A DNA stretch of 64,000 nt from Xanthomonas sp. CFBP 8443 (GTDB lineage: Bacteria > Pseudomonadota > Gammaproteobacteria > Xanthomonadales > Xanthomonadaceae). The notes beneath the pieces are model-generated. The model did no database searches and had not been told where the DNA came from. It worked only from the letters and a program-made list of their open reading frames with translations. This document shows, in pieces, positions 8,651 to 17,183 of the stretch; the stretch's first letter is position 1; each line of letters begins with the position of its first letter. Location of the stretch: the NCBI RefSeq assembly GCF_025666195.1, contig NZ_CP102592.1, positions 1,550,001 to 1,614,000 of the forward strand, written 5' to 3'. The translations under genes and the position numbers were made by a program.

Positions 8651-9012
8651 GCCCGCCGAGCAACGGCTGGAGAAGGTCCGAACCGCTGGCCCGACGCTAC
8701 ACTGCTGCGGATGCATTGGTCTGGCCGGCCAGCCCGGCGGCATGGCCCGCGCGCAGGCGCAAACGCGTCGCCGAAGCGGGGCCGCCGCAGCGCTGCGACC
8801 CCGCCCCAGGCCTGTCCGCCGCTGCCCCGGCGACAATGGTATGGTCGCCCGCAGCTCAGCGCGGCGGCGCTGTGCACGGCGCCTTCGCGGGGAATTGGCC
8901 ACTGTGCCGAATTCCGCGCCGCGATCTGCATGACCACGAACCGCGAAGCCTGCTAGGATGGCCGCTTCGCTTCATTAACCCGGCCGTGGGATCGGCCCCG
9001 GAGACCTCCTGA
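8651..9012. other. Intergenic stretch without a supported gene
   Basis: No reading frame here resembles a protein; the open frames are arginine- and proline-rich products of high G+C. TAGGAT at 8953-8958 could be a -10 box for the SRPBCC gene, but no convincing -35 hexamer stands at the right distance. A purine-rich GGAGACC (9000-9006) lies seven bases before the ATG at 9013. Confidence 0.5.
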
Positions 9013-10185
9013 ATGACCCGTATTATCGAATTCCTGATCGCACTGGGGATCGTGGCTGGCCTGTTCGTCCTCGTTGGCCTGGTGTTGCCCTCGGAGCGTC
9101 ACATGTCCGAGAGCGTCGAGACCAACCGGCGCATGACCATCGTCTATGACACGGTTAACAGCCTGCGTCGGTTCAAGGACTGGAACCCTCTGGTGCTGCG
9201 CGATCCGCGTATCCAACTGAAGCTTTCCGGCCCCGAAGCTGGCGTCGGCGCCCGTCTCGACTACGCCTCCAACGAGGGCTACATCGGCAAGGGCAGCTGG
9301 ACCATCACCTCGACCGAGAAGAACAAGCAGGTCGTCATCGGCATCGAAGACGAGAGCAAGGGCACCGACAAGTCCACGTCGTTCAAGCTCGAGCCGACCG
9401 GCAAGAGCGGCCGCAACGTCAAGATCACCCAGGACTACACGGTCAAGTACGGTTGGGACCTGTTCGGTCGCTACGCCGGCCTGTACGTGAGCCGCCATGT
9501 CGGCGACGACATCAAGCTGGGCCTGTCGCGGCTGAGCAACGTGCTGGCCACCGTGCCGAACGTCGACTACCGCGCCGAGGAAACCCCGTTGAAGGACCTG
9601 AAGATCGTCGACGTTCCGGCCGAGGATCTGCTGGTGGTCAACGCCGGCAACATCGACCGCGACAACGAGGCCATCAAGAAGTCCATCAAGGACAACCAGG
9701 AGTGGATCAAGCGGGTGATGGACGCCAACGGCCTGGAAGCGGCCGGTCCGGTGCGCATCGTCACCACCGACTTCGGTTCCGACAAGTACGCCTTCGACGT
9801 CAGCCAGCCGGTGCGCAAGCGTGCCGGTGGCGCGCCGAAGCCGGATGCGGCGGCCAAGCCGGAAGAGAAGAAGGACGACGCGGCGGCGGCGGCTCCTGCG
9901 GCCCCGGTCGACGCGACCCCGGTCGCCGCCAGCGGCGAGCCGCTGAAGCTGACCATCCCGCAGGGCGCGCCGGTCACCTACCTGCGTACCGAAGCGCACC
10001 GTTCCGCGTTCGCCGGCTACGCCGGCCACATGGCGGGCCTGGATGCGGCGCGCAACGCGGTCCGCGCCTGGGCCGCGACCAGCGGCTACGACGTGACCGA
10101 CCGTCCGTACGAGGCCTGGAAGGGCGGCGTGGACAAGTCGTTCACGCCGGAAGGCACGTACGACATCTACTGGGCGATCAAGTAA
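9013..10185 (+). CDS. Membrane-anchored SRPBCC/GyrI-like protein
   Basis: A 390-residue protein. Residues 6-28 form an N-terminal membrane anchor. Residues 35-165 match the polyketide-cyclase/SRPBCC ligand-binding fold (motifs FKDWNPLV and GKGSWTITSTE), and a C-terminal GyrI-like effector-binding domain (about 190-390) contains an inserted Ala/Pro/Lys-rich linker, residues 275-310 (KPDAAAKPEEKKDDAAAAAP). Family members bind hydrophobic small molecules; the ligand here is unknown. A perfect hairpin terminator follows 26 bases after the stop, so this is a single-gene transcript. Confidence 0.75.
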   Translation: MTRIIEFLIALGIVAGLFVLVGLVLPSERHMSESVETNRRMTIVYDTVNSLRRFKDWNPLVLRDPRIQLKLSGPEAGVGARLDYASNEGYIGKGSWTITSTEKNKQVVIGIEDESKGTDKSTSFKLEPTGKSGRNVKITQDYTVKYGWDLFGRYAGLYVSRHVGDDIKLGLSRLSNVLATVPNVDYRAEETPLKDLKIVDVPAEDLLVVNAGNIDRDNEAIKKSIKDNQEWIKRVMDANGLEAAGPVRIVTTDFGSDKYAFDVSQPVRKRAGGAPKPDAAAKPEEKKDDAAAAAPAAPVDATPVAASGEPLKLTIPQGAPVTYLRTEAHRSAFAGYAGHMAGLDAARNAVRAWAATSGYDVTDRPYEAWKGGVDKSFTPEGTYDIYWAIK

Positions 10186-10211
10186 GCCAGTCGCCTGGAT
10201 GATGAGTGACC

Positions 10212-10250
10212 ACGAAACGCGCCGCATCTTGCGGCGCGTTTCGTTTATGG
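10212..10250 (+). terminator. Rho-independent terminator
   Basis: ACGAAACGCGCCGC (10212-10225), a five-base loop and the exact complement at 10231-10244 are followed by TTAT. The 14-base-pair stem is perfect. It serves the SRPBCC gene. Confidence 0.85.
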
Positions 10251-10284
10251 GGTGCCGGAAACCCGGCCGCAACGGAGCATCGTC

Positions 10285-10656
10285 ATGCTGAATTTCGATC
10301 GTCGTGCGCGCAAACGCTCCTGGCTGGCCTGCGCCGGCGGCCTGCTGGCGGCTGCCGCGATCGGCCTGTCCGCCTACGCCTCGCACGGCGTGGCCGAGCC
10401 GCTGGCGCAGTCGCACCTGCAGACCGCGGCGCTGTACGCGTTCGGCCATGGCCTGGCGCTGGCGGCACTGGCCCGCAGCAGCGAACGCCTGCTCGGCCGC
10501 GCCGCGTTGGCGCTGTTGCTGCTCGGCACGCTGCTGTTCTCCGGCAGCCTGGCCGGCAACGCGCTGGCGCAATGGCCGACCAAGCTGGCCCCGGTCGGCG
10601 GGACGACGCTGATGCTGGGCTGGGTGCTGTGGGCGCTGGATGCGCTGAGGCGGTAG
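10285..10656 (+). CDS. DUF423 family membrane protein
   Basis: A 123-residue inner-membrane protein with four predicted helices. The pattern ALGAAxGAFGAHG of DUF423 (YgdD-type) proteins appears here as AAAIGLSAYASHGVAEPL, followed by TAALYAFGHGLAL and LLLLGTLLFSGSL. The ATG at 10285 is the first in frame with an acceptable spacing from AACGGAG. The function of the family is not established. It ends four bases before the glycosylase gene, so the two are likely co-transcribed. Confidence 0.85.
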   Translation: MLNFDRRARKRSWLACAGGLLAAAAIGLSAYASHGVAEPLAQSHLQTAALYAFGHGLALAALARSSERLLGRAALALLLLGTLLFSGSLAGNALAQWPTKLAPVGGTTLMLGWVLWALDALRR

Positions 10657-10660
10657 CGCG

Positions 10661-11341
10661 GTGCCCAGCTATCCGCGCGGGTTCGATACCCAGGCCGCCT
10701 ACGAGCACCTGAGCCGGCGCGACCGCAAGCTCGGCGCGTGGATGCGCCGGATCGGCCCGATCGCGCCGCAACCGGGCTGGTCCAAGCGCTTCGATCCGGT
10801 CGATGCGCTGGCGCGCGCGATCCTGTTCCAGCAACTCAGCGGCAAGGCCGCGGCCAGCATCGTCGGCCGCGTCGAGGCGGCGATCGGCAGTGCCCGGCTG
10901 CACGCCGACACGCTGGCGCGGATCGACGATCCCGGCCTGCGCGCCTGCGGCGTATCCGGCAACAAGGCCCTGGCGCTGCGCGACCTGGCGCGGCGCGAGG
11001 CGGCCGGCGAGATTCCCGGCCTGCGGCAGATGGCGACGATGCACCAGGACGCGATCGTGGCGGCGCTGCTGCCGATCCGCGGCATCGGGCGCTGGACGGT
11101 CGAGATGATGCTGATGTTCCGCCTCGGCCGCCCCGACCTGCTGCCGGTGGATGACCTAGCCATCCGCAAGGGCGCCCAGCGCGTGGACAAGCTGGAACTG
11201 CCGCCGACCCCGAAGGCCCTGCTGGCCCGCGGCGAGCGCTGGGCGCCGTACCGCAGCTACGCCAGCTTTTATCTGTGGCGCATCGCCCACGTGGAGCTGG
11301 CGGCGATGACCAAGACGCCGACGCCGCGCTCGCAGGAGTAG
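10661..11341 (+). CDS. AlkA-like DNA-3-methyladenine glycosylase
   Basis: A 226-residue HhH-GPD superfamily glycosylase. The helix-hairpin-helix LLPIRGIGRWTVEMMLMF (about 136-153) is followed by LLPVDDLAIRKG, whose aspartate pair at 164-165 includes the catalytic residue. It lacks the N-terminal domain of E. coli AlkA and the four-cysteine iron-sulphur cluster of endonuclease III, so it belongs to the short AlkA/Mag group that excises alkylated purines. Translation begins with GTG at 10661; the preceding gene ends at 10656. Confidence 0.9.
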   Translation: MPSYPRGFDTQAAYEHLSRRDRKLGAWMRRIGPIAPQPGWSKRFDPVDALARAILFQQLSGKAAASIVGRVEAAIGSARLHADTLARIDDPGLRACGVSGNKALALRDLARREAAGEIPGLRQMATMHQDAIVAALLPIRGIGRWTVEMMLMFRLGRPDLLPVDDLAIRKGAQRVDKLELPPTPKALLARGERWAPYRSYASFYLWRIAHVELAAMTKTPTPRSQE

Positions 11342-11381
11342 GCGAGCCGACGCCGCGCTGCCGCGTGCCGGGCGGCGGCGG

Positions 11382-11920
11382 TCAGGGCGACGGCGAAGCG
11401 GTCTGCTCGTGCAGTAGCCCGTCCACTGCCGATGTAGCCGGCGGCGGCGGCGTCCGGAACAGCGGATCGTCGCTCAACCGCGGCCGCTGCGAGGACGGGA
11501 AGCGCCGTTCCTGCTGCAGCCAGCGGTGATACTGGAAGGTGGCGCGCGCCGCGCTCAAATAGACCAGGATCACGATCACCCCGAGGACCGCACCATCGAG
11601 ATGGCCGGTGAGCAGGAACGTGATGCGGATGAGGGCGTAATAGGCCAGCAGTACGCAGGCCGCCACCCGGTGTTTGCGCTGCAAGCCGTAGGCCAGCGCT
11701 GCGATGAACACGGCTTCGATCACGCCGGCGATACCGGCCACGGTGTTGCCGTTCTCTTGAGCGCCGCCAGCCCGAGGAACAGGCTGAGCGCCGCACACAA
11801 CGCGGCCACGATCCAGCCGACCGTGATCCTGCGCAGCACATCGTCCGGTGCCTTGCCCAGCGGCGCGGCGGGGCTGGCCTGCACGTCGGCGGCCGGCGCC
11901 GAGTAGGGGTTCTGTTCCAT
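11382..11920 (-). pseudogene. Frameshifted small membrane protein
   Basis: From an ATG at 11920 (MEQNPYSAPAADVQ) one frame encodes a cytosolic tail and a membrane helix to about 11757. The sequence then continues in another frame as ENGNTVAGIAGVIEAVFIAA with more hydrophobic helices and ends at the TGA at 11382. One extra base near CTCAAGAGAAC (between 11752 and 11762) would restore a single reading of about 179 residues with three to four membrane segments. Read as it stands, the first frame stops at 11720 after 66 residues. The N-terminus resembles MxxNPYxxP-type membrane proteins of unknown function. It may be a true mutation or a sequencing error. Confidence 0.65.
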
Positions 11921-12025
11921 CAGCGTGGATTTCCTGGAGGGGACGCCGCGATATCGGTTGCAAGCGCGGCAACTTGAGCGCCTGGCCGCAGCGGATGCTC
12001 GCCGCAAGCGCCATCGCCCCTGGCT

Positions 12026-13459
12026 TCACGCCGGCAGGTACTTGTCCCACAGCCGGTTGCGGAAGCGGTGCTGCGGATCGATGCGGCGCTTGATCCGCGC
12101 GAACGCCTCGGCTTCGGGATAGGCCGCGGCGAACTGGTGCGGGGTGGCATGCAGCCGGTACGGCAGGTAGTAGCGGCCGCCGTGCGCCAGCGCCGCGTCG
12201 ATCAGCTGCCGGGTCCACACCTCCGCGGCCCGGTCCGGGGCGGCGCCGCTGCGCTGCTTGTAGTACAGCACGAAGGAGAACACCGGCTGCGGCGCCCAGC
12301 GCAGCAACGACACGGTGTCGGCAGGCGAGTGGCGGATCGAGATGTTGAGCGCGTTGACGTCGTGGCGGCGCAGGATCGCGCTCATCTCGCGCGCAAAGGC
12401 GGCGAAGGCCGGCAGCGGCAGGAAGTACTCCTGCAGCAGATAGGTGGACATGCGCCGCGTGCGCGGTTCCAGCGAGCGCGCATCCAGGCTGGCCTGGCAG
12501 TTGCGGCGCATCACCGACGGCGTGTGCAGCAGCGGTGCGGTCTGGTAGCGCTCGCGCAACGACTCGCCCAGCGGCAGTTCCGAGGCCGCCCAGATCAGGT
12601 TCTGTTCGCGCGCGTAGTCCTGTCCGCGCGGCACCAGCCGGCGCGTGTCGGTGGTCGTGGCGTCGCTGCGCAGCCAGGTCACCGCCAGCGGGCGGTCGAA
12701 CTGCGGCGGCAGCAGGTCGGCGTTGTGCAGTACCGCGCGCGGGTCGGCGGCGATGCGTTCGGCGAAGAAGGCCGGATAGTCCGCCAGCGCCACGTGCTGC
12801 GCGTGCCGTTCCAGCATGTCGTTGCGGGCCAGCGCCAGTTCCACTTCGGTGACCACGCCCAGCCCGCCGTAGCCGCCGATCGCCGCCGAAAACAGCTCGG
12901 CGTCGCGCTCGCGGTCGAGTTCGTGCACCTGGCCTTGCGCATCGACCAGCTGCAGCGCCTGCACGGTGTGCGCGATCGGCCCGGCATGCAGGTAGCGGCC
13001 ATGGCAGTTGACCGCGACCGAGCCGCCGACGCTGAAGTTGCTGTAGCTCTGCATCACCGCGATCGCCAGATCGTGCGGGTCGATGAGGTCCTGCAGGTCG
13101 CGCCAGCGCATGCCGCTGCGCACACGGATGCGCTGCGCGGCCGGATCCAGCTTCACCAGGCCGACGAGTTCGCGCAGGTCCAGGTGCAGCGAGCCGGCGG
13201 CGCCGATCTGCCCGCCCATGCTGTAACGCGCGCCGCCGATCGAGACCGCGCCCTGGCTGTCGCGCAGCAGCGCGGCGACCTCGGCTACGCTGCGCGGCCG
13301 CGCGATGCGCGCGACCGCGGTGCGGTCGATGCCGGCGATGTCGCTGACCTGCGGCGGGTCGGCGCTGTCGCGCCGGCATCCCGGCAGCACCAATGCGGCG
13401 CCCGCGCCGAACAGGGCGGCGGTTGCGGCGCGACGCCGGGTGTCGATGTGCTCGTCCAT
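12026..13459 (-). CDS. Exported FAD-binding (PCMH-type) oxidoreductase
   Basis: A 477-residue flavoprotein of the vanillyl-alcohol-oxidase/PCMH fold. The FAD domain spans about residues 40-215, with the PRSVAEVAALL start, the pyrophosphate-binding GGARYSMGG and YSNFSVGGSVAVNCHGR. The C-terminal part ends with IDPQHRFRNRLWDKYLPA, typical of D-arabinono-1,4-lactone and alditol oxidases. The N-terminus DTRRRAATAALFGAGAALV followed by LPGC looks like a twin-arginine signal with a lipobox. The enzyme is thus probably folded with FAD in the cytosol and exported as a lipoprotein. The substrate is unknown; an aldonolactone or sugar alcohol is a guess. Confidence 0.85.
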   Translation of the reverse strand: MDEHIDTRRRAATAALFGAGAALVLPGCRRDSADPPQVSDIAGIDRTAVARIARPRSVAEVAALLRDSQGAVSIGGARYSMGGQIGAAGSLHLDLRELVGLVKLDPAAQRIRVRSGMRWRDLQDLIDPHDLAIAVMQSYSNFSVGGSVAVNCHGRYLHAGPIAHTVQALQLVDAQGQVHELDRERDAELFSAAIGGYGGLGVVTEVELALARNDMLERHAQHVALADYPAFFAERIAADPRAVLHNADLLPPQFDRPLAVTWLRSDATTTDTRRLVPRGQDYAREQNLIWAASELPLGESLRERYQTAPLLHTPSVMRRNCQASLDARSLEPRTRRMSTYLLQEYFLPLPAFAAFAREMSAILRRHDVNALNISIRHSPADTVSLLRWAPQPVFSFVLYYKQRSGAAPDRAAEVWTRQLIDAALAHGGRYYLPYRLHATPHQFAAAYPEAEAFARIKRRIDPQHRFRNRLWDKYLPA

Positions 13460-13509
13460 AAGCGCGGTGTTCTCAGTGGTGGTGGCGGTTGCAGGTCATC
13501 GGCAGCGCG

Positions 13510-14094
13510 TCAATCGGCGACCAATTCCACCTGGGTCTGCACGCGCACCCAGGCGTCCTGGCTGGGATCGTTGAGCGTGGCATGCAGGGTGTAGGTGCCG
13601 AGCGGATCCGCCGGCTCGAAGCGGATCTGCAGCGACAGCGGCGCCAGTTCCAGCATGCCTGGCGCGGCCGGTTTGCCGCCGGTGGTCAGCGGCCGCGCAG
13701 GTTCCTGCAGCGCGACGTGGCCATCCGGCCCGAGCATGCGCAGGCGCAGTTGCGCGTCGCAGGCGCCGTCGTTGTTGGGGCTGGGCGCGCAGCCCGAATA
13801 CAGCACGACCACGCGGATCGGCTTGCCGCGGCGCACGCGCTCGGTCGTGCGCAGTTGCGGGCCGTGGCGGCTGTCGGTCTCGGTCCACTCTTTGCCGAAA
13901 CGCGCGAACGCGGCCTCGTCGGCGACGTGGACCGTCGCCGCGAAATTCTTGTCGTGCGCGCGCCCGGCGCTGTCGGCGACTGGCGTGCCCTGGCGGTCGT
14001 GCCACTGTGCGCAGGCGGCAAACGACAGCGCCAGCAGGCCCAGGGCGCAACCCGCCAGGCTGCCGCGCGACACGCCCGCGACGCGCTGCCTCAT
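13510..14094 (-). CDS. Putative lipoprotein of unknown function
   Basis: A 194-residue secreted protein. The signal peptide ends ALGLLALSFAACAQW, where C28 could be lipidated. The rest is a beta-rich domain with two cysteines in YSGCAPSPNNDGACDAQ and the phrase DPLGTYTLHATLND, which suggests an immunoglobulin-like fold. No enzyme motif is seen and I do not recognise the family. Its start overlaps the stop of the M15 peptidase gene by four bases, and it is the last tightly coupled gene of the operon that begins with the SPFH protein. Confidence 0.75.
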   Translation of the reverse strand: MRQRVAGVSRGSLAGCALGLLALSFAACAQWHDRQGTPVADSAGRAHDKNFAATVHVADEAAFARFGKEWTETDSRHGPQLRTTERVRRGKPIRVVVLYSGCAPSPNNDGACDAQLRLRMLGPDGHVALQEPARPLTTGGKPAAPGMLELAPLSLQIRFEPADPLGTYTLHATLNDPSQDAWVRVQTQVELVAD

Positions 14095-14903
14095 GCCGAC
14101 GCTCCCGCATGCCAGCGCCAATGCCAGGGTTCGTAGACGATGCCGTGCGGATTGCCGCGCGGATAGCTCATCCGGTAACCGAAGCCGGCGGCGTGCGCGC
14201 GCAGCCAGGCGAAGGCCGGCGTGCGCTCGAAGCTCTCCTCGGCTGGCGCCTCGCCGGGCGTGCCGATGTCCAGCGCCTCGCCGCTGTGATGCTCGCTGTA
14301 GCCGGGCGCAGCATTGACCTGCAGGATCTGCTGCAGGGTCTGCCCGCGCGCGAACTTGCGCGCGAAGATGCCCAGTTGGTAGTCGTGGCTGCGGTAGCCG
14401 GAGATCGCCTCCAGCACCACGCCGTCGCGCGCGGCGGCGCGTTGCAGTGCCTGCCAGGCGCGTGCGGCGCCGGCGGTCAGCCACAGCGGGCGCCGGTAGC
14501 GGTCGCGGCCGGCGGTATGCAGGGTGGCGGGCTCGGCCTGCAGCGGCAGGCCGGTGCTGCGCGCATAGTCCTCGGCGTCCAGGCCGAGGCCGGCCAGGCG
14601 TTCGTGCAAGGCGCTCAGCGGCAGCAGTCCGGCGTCGCCGGGTTGCCGGCGCAGGGGCAGGGCGTCGAGGCGATCCAGCGCCGCCTCGATGCCGGGTTCG
14701 TGCATCAGCCGCGGCAGCAGCGCGTGCAGGCCGTGCGCGGAGGCGGCCGCCAGGTAGCGGCCGTCGCACTTGCGCTGCAACAGCCAGGTCGCCTGCGCGA
14801 GCAGGCGCGCATCGAGGTTGCTGCGCGCGCGCAGCAACCTGGCCGGCAGCAGTTCGATGCATTCGGTGTTGAGCAGCAGGGCGGGAGCGGGGCGCATCCG
14901 CAC
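14091..14903 (-). CDS. M15B (VanY-type) D,D-carboxypeptidase
   Basis: A 270-residue protein. The C-terminal half is a VanY domain: SGYRSHDYQ (about 168-176), the zinc ligands in SEHHSGEALDIGT (H of the SxHxxGxAxD motif and the D) and the last ligand in EPWHWRW. VanY enzymes remove the terminal D-Ala from peptidoglycan precursors. No signal peptide is visible at the N-terminus, which is unusual for an enzyme acting on the wall; export by another route or a cytosolic role are both possible. The N-terminal 130 residues are helical and of unknown role. It is nine bases downstream of the PH-like protein gene and overlaps the lipoprotein gene. Confidence 0.85.
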   Translation of the reverse strand: MRMRPAPALLLNTECIELLPARLLRARSNLDARLLAQATWLLQRKCDGRYLAAASAHGLHALLPRLMHEPGIEAALDRLDALPLRRQPGDAGLLPLSALHERLAGLGLDAEDYARSTGLPLQAEPATLHTAGRDRYRRPLWLTAGAARAWQALQRAAARDGVVLEAISGYRSHDYQLGIFARKFARGQTLQQILQVNAAPGYSEHHSGEALDIGTPGEAPAEESFERTPAFAWLRAHAAGFGYRMSYPRGNPHGIVYEPWHWRWHAGASA

Positions 14904-14912
14904 AGGGTAGGG

Positions 14913-15479
14913 CTAAGCGCTGCGCGCGGCCAGCCGTTGCAGGTCCTGCAGCAGTTGCCGCGGCTGTTCCGGGCTCAGCAGCAGCCAGCGCCCGTCGCGC
15001 AGCGGCAGCGCCAGCACCCGGCTGGCGTCGGTGAGCAGGCAGAACGCGCGCTGGCCGTTGCGCATGCGAAAATGCCCGGACTTGAAGCCGGGCAGGCCGT
15101 AGCCGAACAACTTGCGCCCTGGCGCCAGTTCGGTGTGCTCGGCCAGGTCGACCACGCGCGCATGCGCCAGGTCGATCGATGCGATCTCGGTGCAGGCGTT
15201 GAACATGGTCGAGCGGATCCGCAGCGCGCTGCCCTGCAGGCGGATGCAGCGCCGCAGGTACAGCGCGTGCATGACCGCGCCGGTCGCGGCCAGGACGCAC
15301 GGGCCGATCCAATGCGCGCCATGCGCGGGGCCCGAGTCGGCCAGGATGACGGCGACGATCGCGCCGGCCACGCCCAGCAGCGGCAGCCACAGCGCCAGCA
15401 GCGGCAGGCCGCCGGGCGTGGCGACGTTGTAGTCGCGCGCGGCGGGCAGCGGGCGGGAAGGGCGCTGCATCCCGTTCAT
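14913..15479 (-). CDS. Bacterial PH-like domain membrane protein
   Basis: A 188-residue protein with two membrane helices near residues 28-70 followed by a beta-rich domain (IRLQGSALRIRSTMFN to the C-terminus) that resembles the bacterial pleckstrin-homology fold of YdbS/YcdB-type proteins. The motif GRKLFGYGLPGFKSGHFRMRNG is typical of the family. Function is unknown; related proteins sit at the inner membrane. Its start overlaps the stop of the hydrolase gene by four bases. Confidence 0.7.
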   Translation of the reverse strand: MNGMQRPSRPLPAARDYNVATPGGLPLLALWLPLLGVAGAIVAVILADSGPAHGAHWIGPCVLAATGAVMHALYLRRCIRLQGSALRIRSTMFNACTEIASIDLAHARVVDLAEHTELAPGRKLFGYGLPGFKSGHFRMRNGQRAFCLLTDASRVLALPLRDGRWLLLSPEQPRQLLQDLQRLAARSA

Positions 15480-16771
15480 CGCTGCGCGCGGATCCACTGA
15501 GCGGTAGCGTCGATCAGCTGCGCGGCGACATGGCCGGGTTGCGCGTACTCGGCCGGCGACGGCGCGCCGCTGCCGGCGATGCCGAGGTGGTTGAGCTGCG
15601 CATAGCGGTGCAGCGTCGCCCACGGAGCGTCGCCCAGCGCCTGCTGCCAGCGTTGCCAGTCCGGCGCGGTGACCTGGAAGTCGCGCTCGCCCTGCAGCCA
15701 CAGCACCGGCTGTCCGAGCGCCCGCACGTCTGCGACCGGATCCACCTGGTCGAACGCGCGCCAGTACGCGGCCGGCATGTCCAGCGGCGCGTCGGTGCGG
15801 GCCACCGCGCCGGTGCCGCGCACGTTGGCGACGCGGCGCTCGATGTCGGCCAGGCGTGCCTGGCCCTGCGCCGATGGCGTGCCTTGCAGGCCGAGCAGGT
15901 AGCGGTTCTGGTCGAGCAGCAGGTCCAGCAGCGAGCGCGCCGGCGCCGCCCACAGGACGATCCCGGCGGTCTTGCCGGAGCGGCGCGCGATGCGGGCGGC
16001 GAGCATGCCGCCCTGGCTGTGGCCCATCACGAAGATGCGCTTGGGATCGATGCGCGGCGTGCGCGCCAGCGCCGCGACCGCGGCGACCGCATCGTCGGTG
16101 GTCTCGTCGTCCATGGTGAAGTTCGCGTTTCCAGCGAAGCTCTCGGGCAACGCGTAGGTGCGCTTGTCGTAGCGCAACACCGCGATGCCCTGCGCGGCCA
16201 GGCCGCGCGCGACGTCCAGGAACGGCCGGTTCGGGCCGATGGTCTCGTCGCGGTCGAGCGGGCCGGAGCCCTGCACCAGCACCACCGCCGGGAACGGTCC
16301 CTTGCCCGCCGGCAGCGCCAGGGTGCCGGGCAGCGGACCGACCGCGAATGCCTGTTCGGCGAAGCCGGCATCGGCGGCGGGCGGCGGCGGAGCCGGTGGC
16401 GGCGCCGGGGTCAGCAGCAGGCCTGCGATCTTGCCGTGCGCGTCCACCGAGACGTGCGCCAGCAGCGCACCGCGTTCGAACTGCAGGCGTCGCTCGATCA
16501 GGCTCAGGCCCTGCTGCCGGCGTTCGGTGGCCGCGCCGCGCTGCTGCAACGCGCCCATCTGCGCGGAAATCGAGCGCCAGACCTCGGCCAGCTTCTCGGC
16601 CGGCACCGCCTGCGCCATCGCCGGCGTGAAGTCGCGTTCGGCCGCGGCGATGTCGCCGGCCTGCAGGCGGTCCAACAGCGTGTCGGCGGCCTGTCGCGGC
16701 GTGGCCGCCAGCGCGCAGGAGCACGCCAGCAACAACGGCAGCGCGAGGCGCCACGCGCTGCGCGGGCGCAT
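15476..16771 (-). CDS. Secreted alpha/beta hydrolase with N-terminal DUF3887-like domain
   Basis: A 431-residue protein with a signal peptide (cleavage near ALAATP, residue 23). Residues 25-120 resemble the DUF3887 helical/cystatin-like domain, a proline-rich linker APPPAPPPPAA follows, and the rest is an alpha/beta hydrolase. The nucleophile elbow is GHSQGG (Ser about 252), the oxyanion strand VLVQGSGPLDRDE, and the acid and histidine lie in QGERDFQV and NHLGI. It probably acts as an esterase or peptidase in the periplasm. The gene starts one base after the DUF4177 gene ends. Confidence 0.85.
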   Translation of the reverse strand: MRPRSAWRLALPLLLACSCALAATPRQAADTLLDRLQAGDIAAAERDFTPAMAQAVPAEKLAEVWRSISAQMGALQQRGAATERRQQGLSLIERRLQFERGALLAHVSVDAHGKIAGLLLTPAPPPAPPPPAADAGFAEQAFAVGPLPGTLALPAGKGPFPAVVLVQGSGPLDRDETIGPNRPFLDVARGLAAQGIAVLRYDKRTYALPESFAGNANFTMDDETTDDAVAAVAALARTPRIDPKRIFVMGHSQGGMLAARIARRSGKTAGIVLWAAPARSLLDLLLDQNRYLLGLQGTPSAQGQARLADIERRVANVRGTGAVARTDAPLDMPAAYWRAFDQVDPVADVRALGQPVLWLQGERDFQVTAPDWQRWQQALGDAPWATLHRYAQLNHLGIAGSGAPSPAEYAQPGHVAAQLIDATAQWIRAQR

Positions 16772-16772
16772 G

Positions 16773-16949
16773 TCAGAGTTCCCGCTTGAACATCAGCAGC
16801 GGCTTGGTGCCTGGCAGGGTGAGGACGTTGACCAGTTCCCAGCCCAGCTTGCCTTGCTTGCTCAGTTCGGCCTGCAGTTCCTCCATTTTCAGGCCCAGCA
16901 TCAGATTGGTCTTGGCTTCGACGGTGAGATATTCCCAGCGTTTGCTCAT
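16773..16949 (-). CDS. Small DUF4177-like protein
   Basis: A 58-residue protein ([14 protein letters not shown] at the start, GKLGWELVNVLTLPG in the middle, FKREL at the end). The WEY...L...G..GWELV pattern is the mark of DUF4177 proteins, small beta-alpha proteins of unknown function. Its ATG overlaps the stop of the ribbon-helix-helix gene by four bases, and its stop lies one base before the hydrolase start, so it is inside the operon. Confidence 0.8.
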   Translation of the reverse strand: MSKRWEYLTVEAKTNLMLGLKMEELQAELSKQGKLGWELVNVLTLPGTKPLLMFKREL

Positions 16950-17125
16950 GATTCCGGCGCCTTGTCGTCGCCGGGCTTGGGCAGCCGGCCGGCCTTGCGC
17001 AGCGCGTCGCGCAACACGTATTCGATCTGCGCGTTGAGGCTGCGCAGTTCGTCGTCGGCCCAGCGCTGCACCGCCGCCAGCACGTCGGCGTTGATGCGCA
17101 GCGGATAGGCCTTCTTCTCGCTCAT
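16946..17125 (-). CDS. Arc-like ribbon-helix-helix protein
   Basis: A 59-residue protein from the ATG at 17125. [20 protein letters not shown] forms the DNA-contacting strand and first helix of an Arc/CopG-type fold, and [19 protein letters not shown] the second helix. A basic, proline-rich tail follows. Such proteins are dimeric transcription factors or antitoxins; no toxin gene is adjacent. It could regulate its own operon, perhaps at the palindrome at 18094-18121. It lies 58 bases downstream of the SPFH gene. Confidence 0.8.
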   Translation of the reverse strand: MSEKKAYPLRINADVLAAVQRWADDELRSLNAQIEYVLRDALRKAGRLPKPGDDKAPES

Positions 17126-17183
17126 GCGGGGATCCATTGCGTCCGCGCGGCGACGACCGCGCGGAGGGGAAGCGGCTGGTGCA

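Noticed and set aside
8599..9012. Plus-strand frame of 137 residues before the SRPBCC gene
   Set aside because: It begins within a REP-like repeat, is arginine/proline/alanine-rich and resembles no protein.
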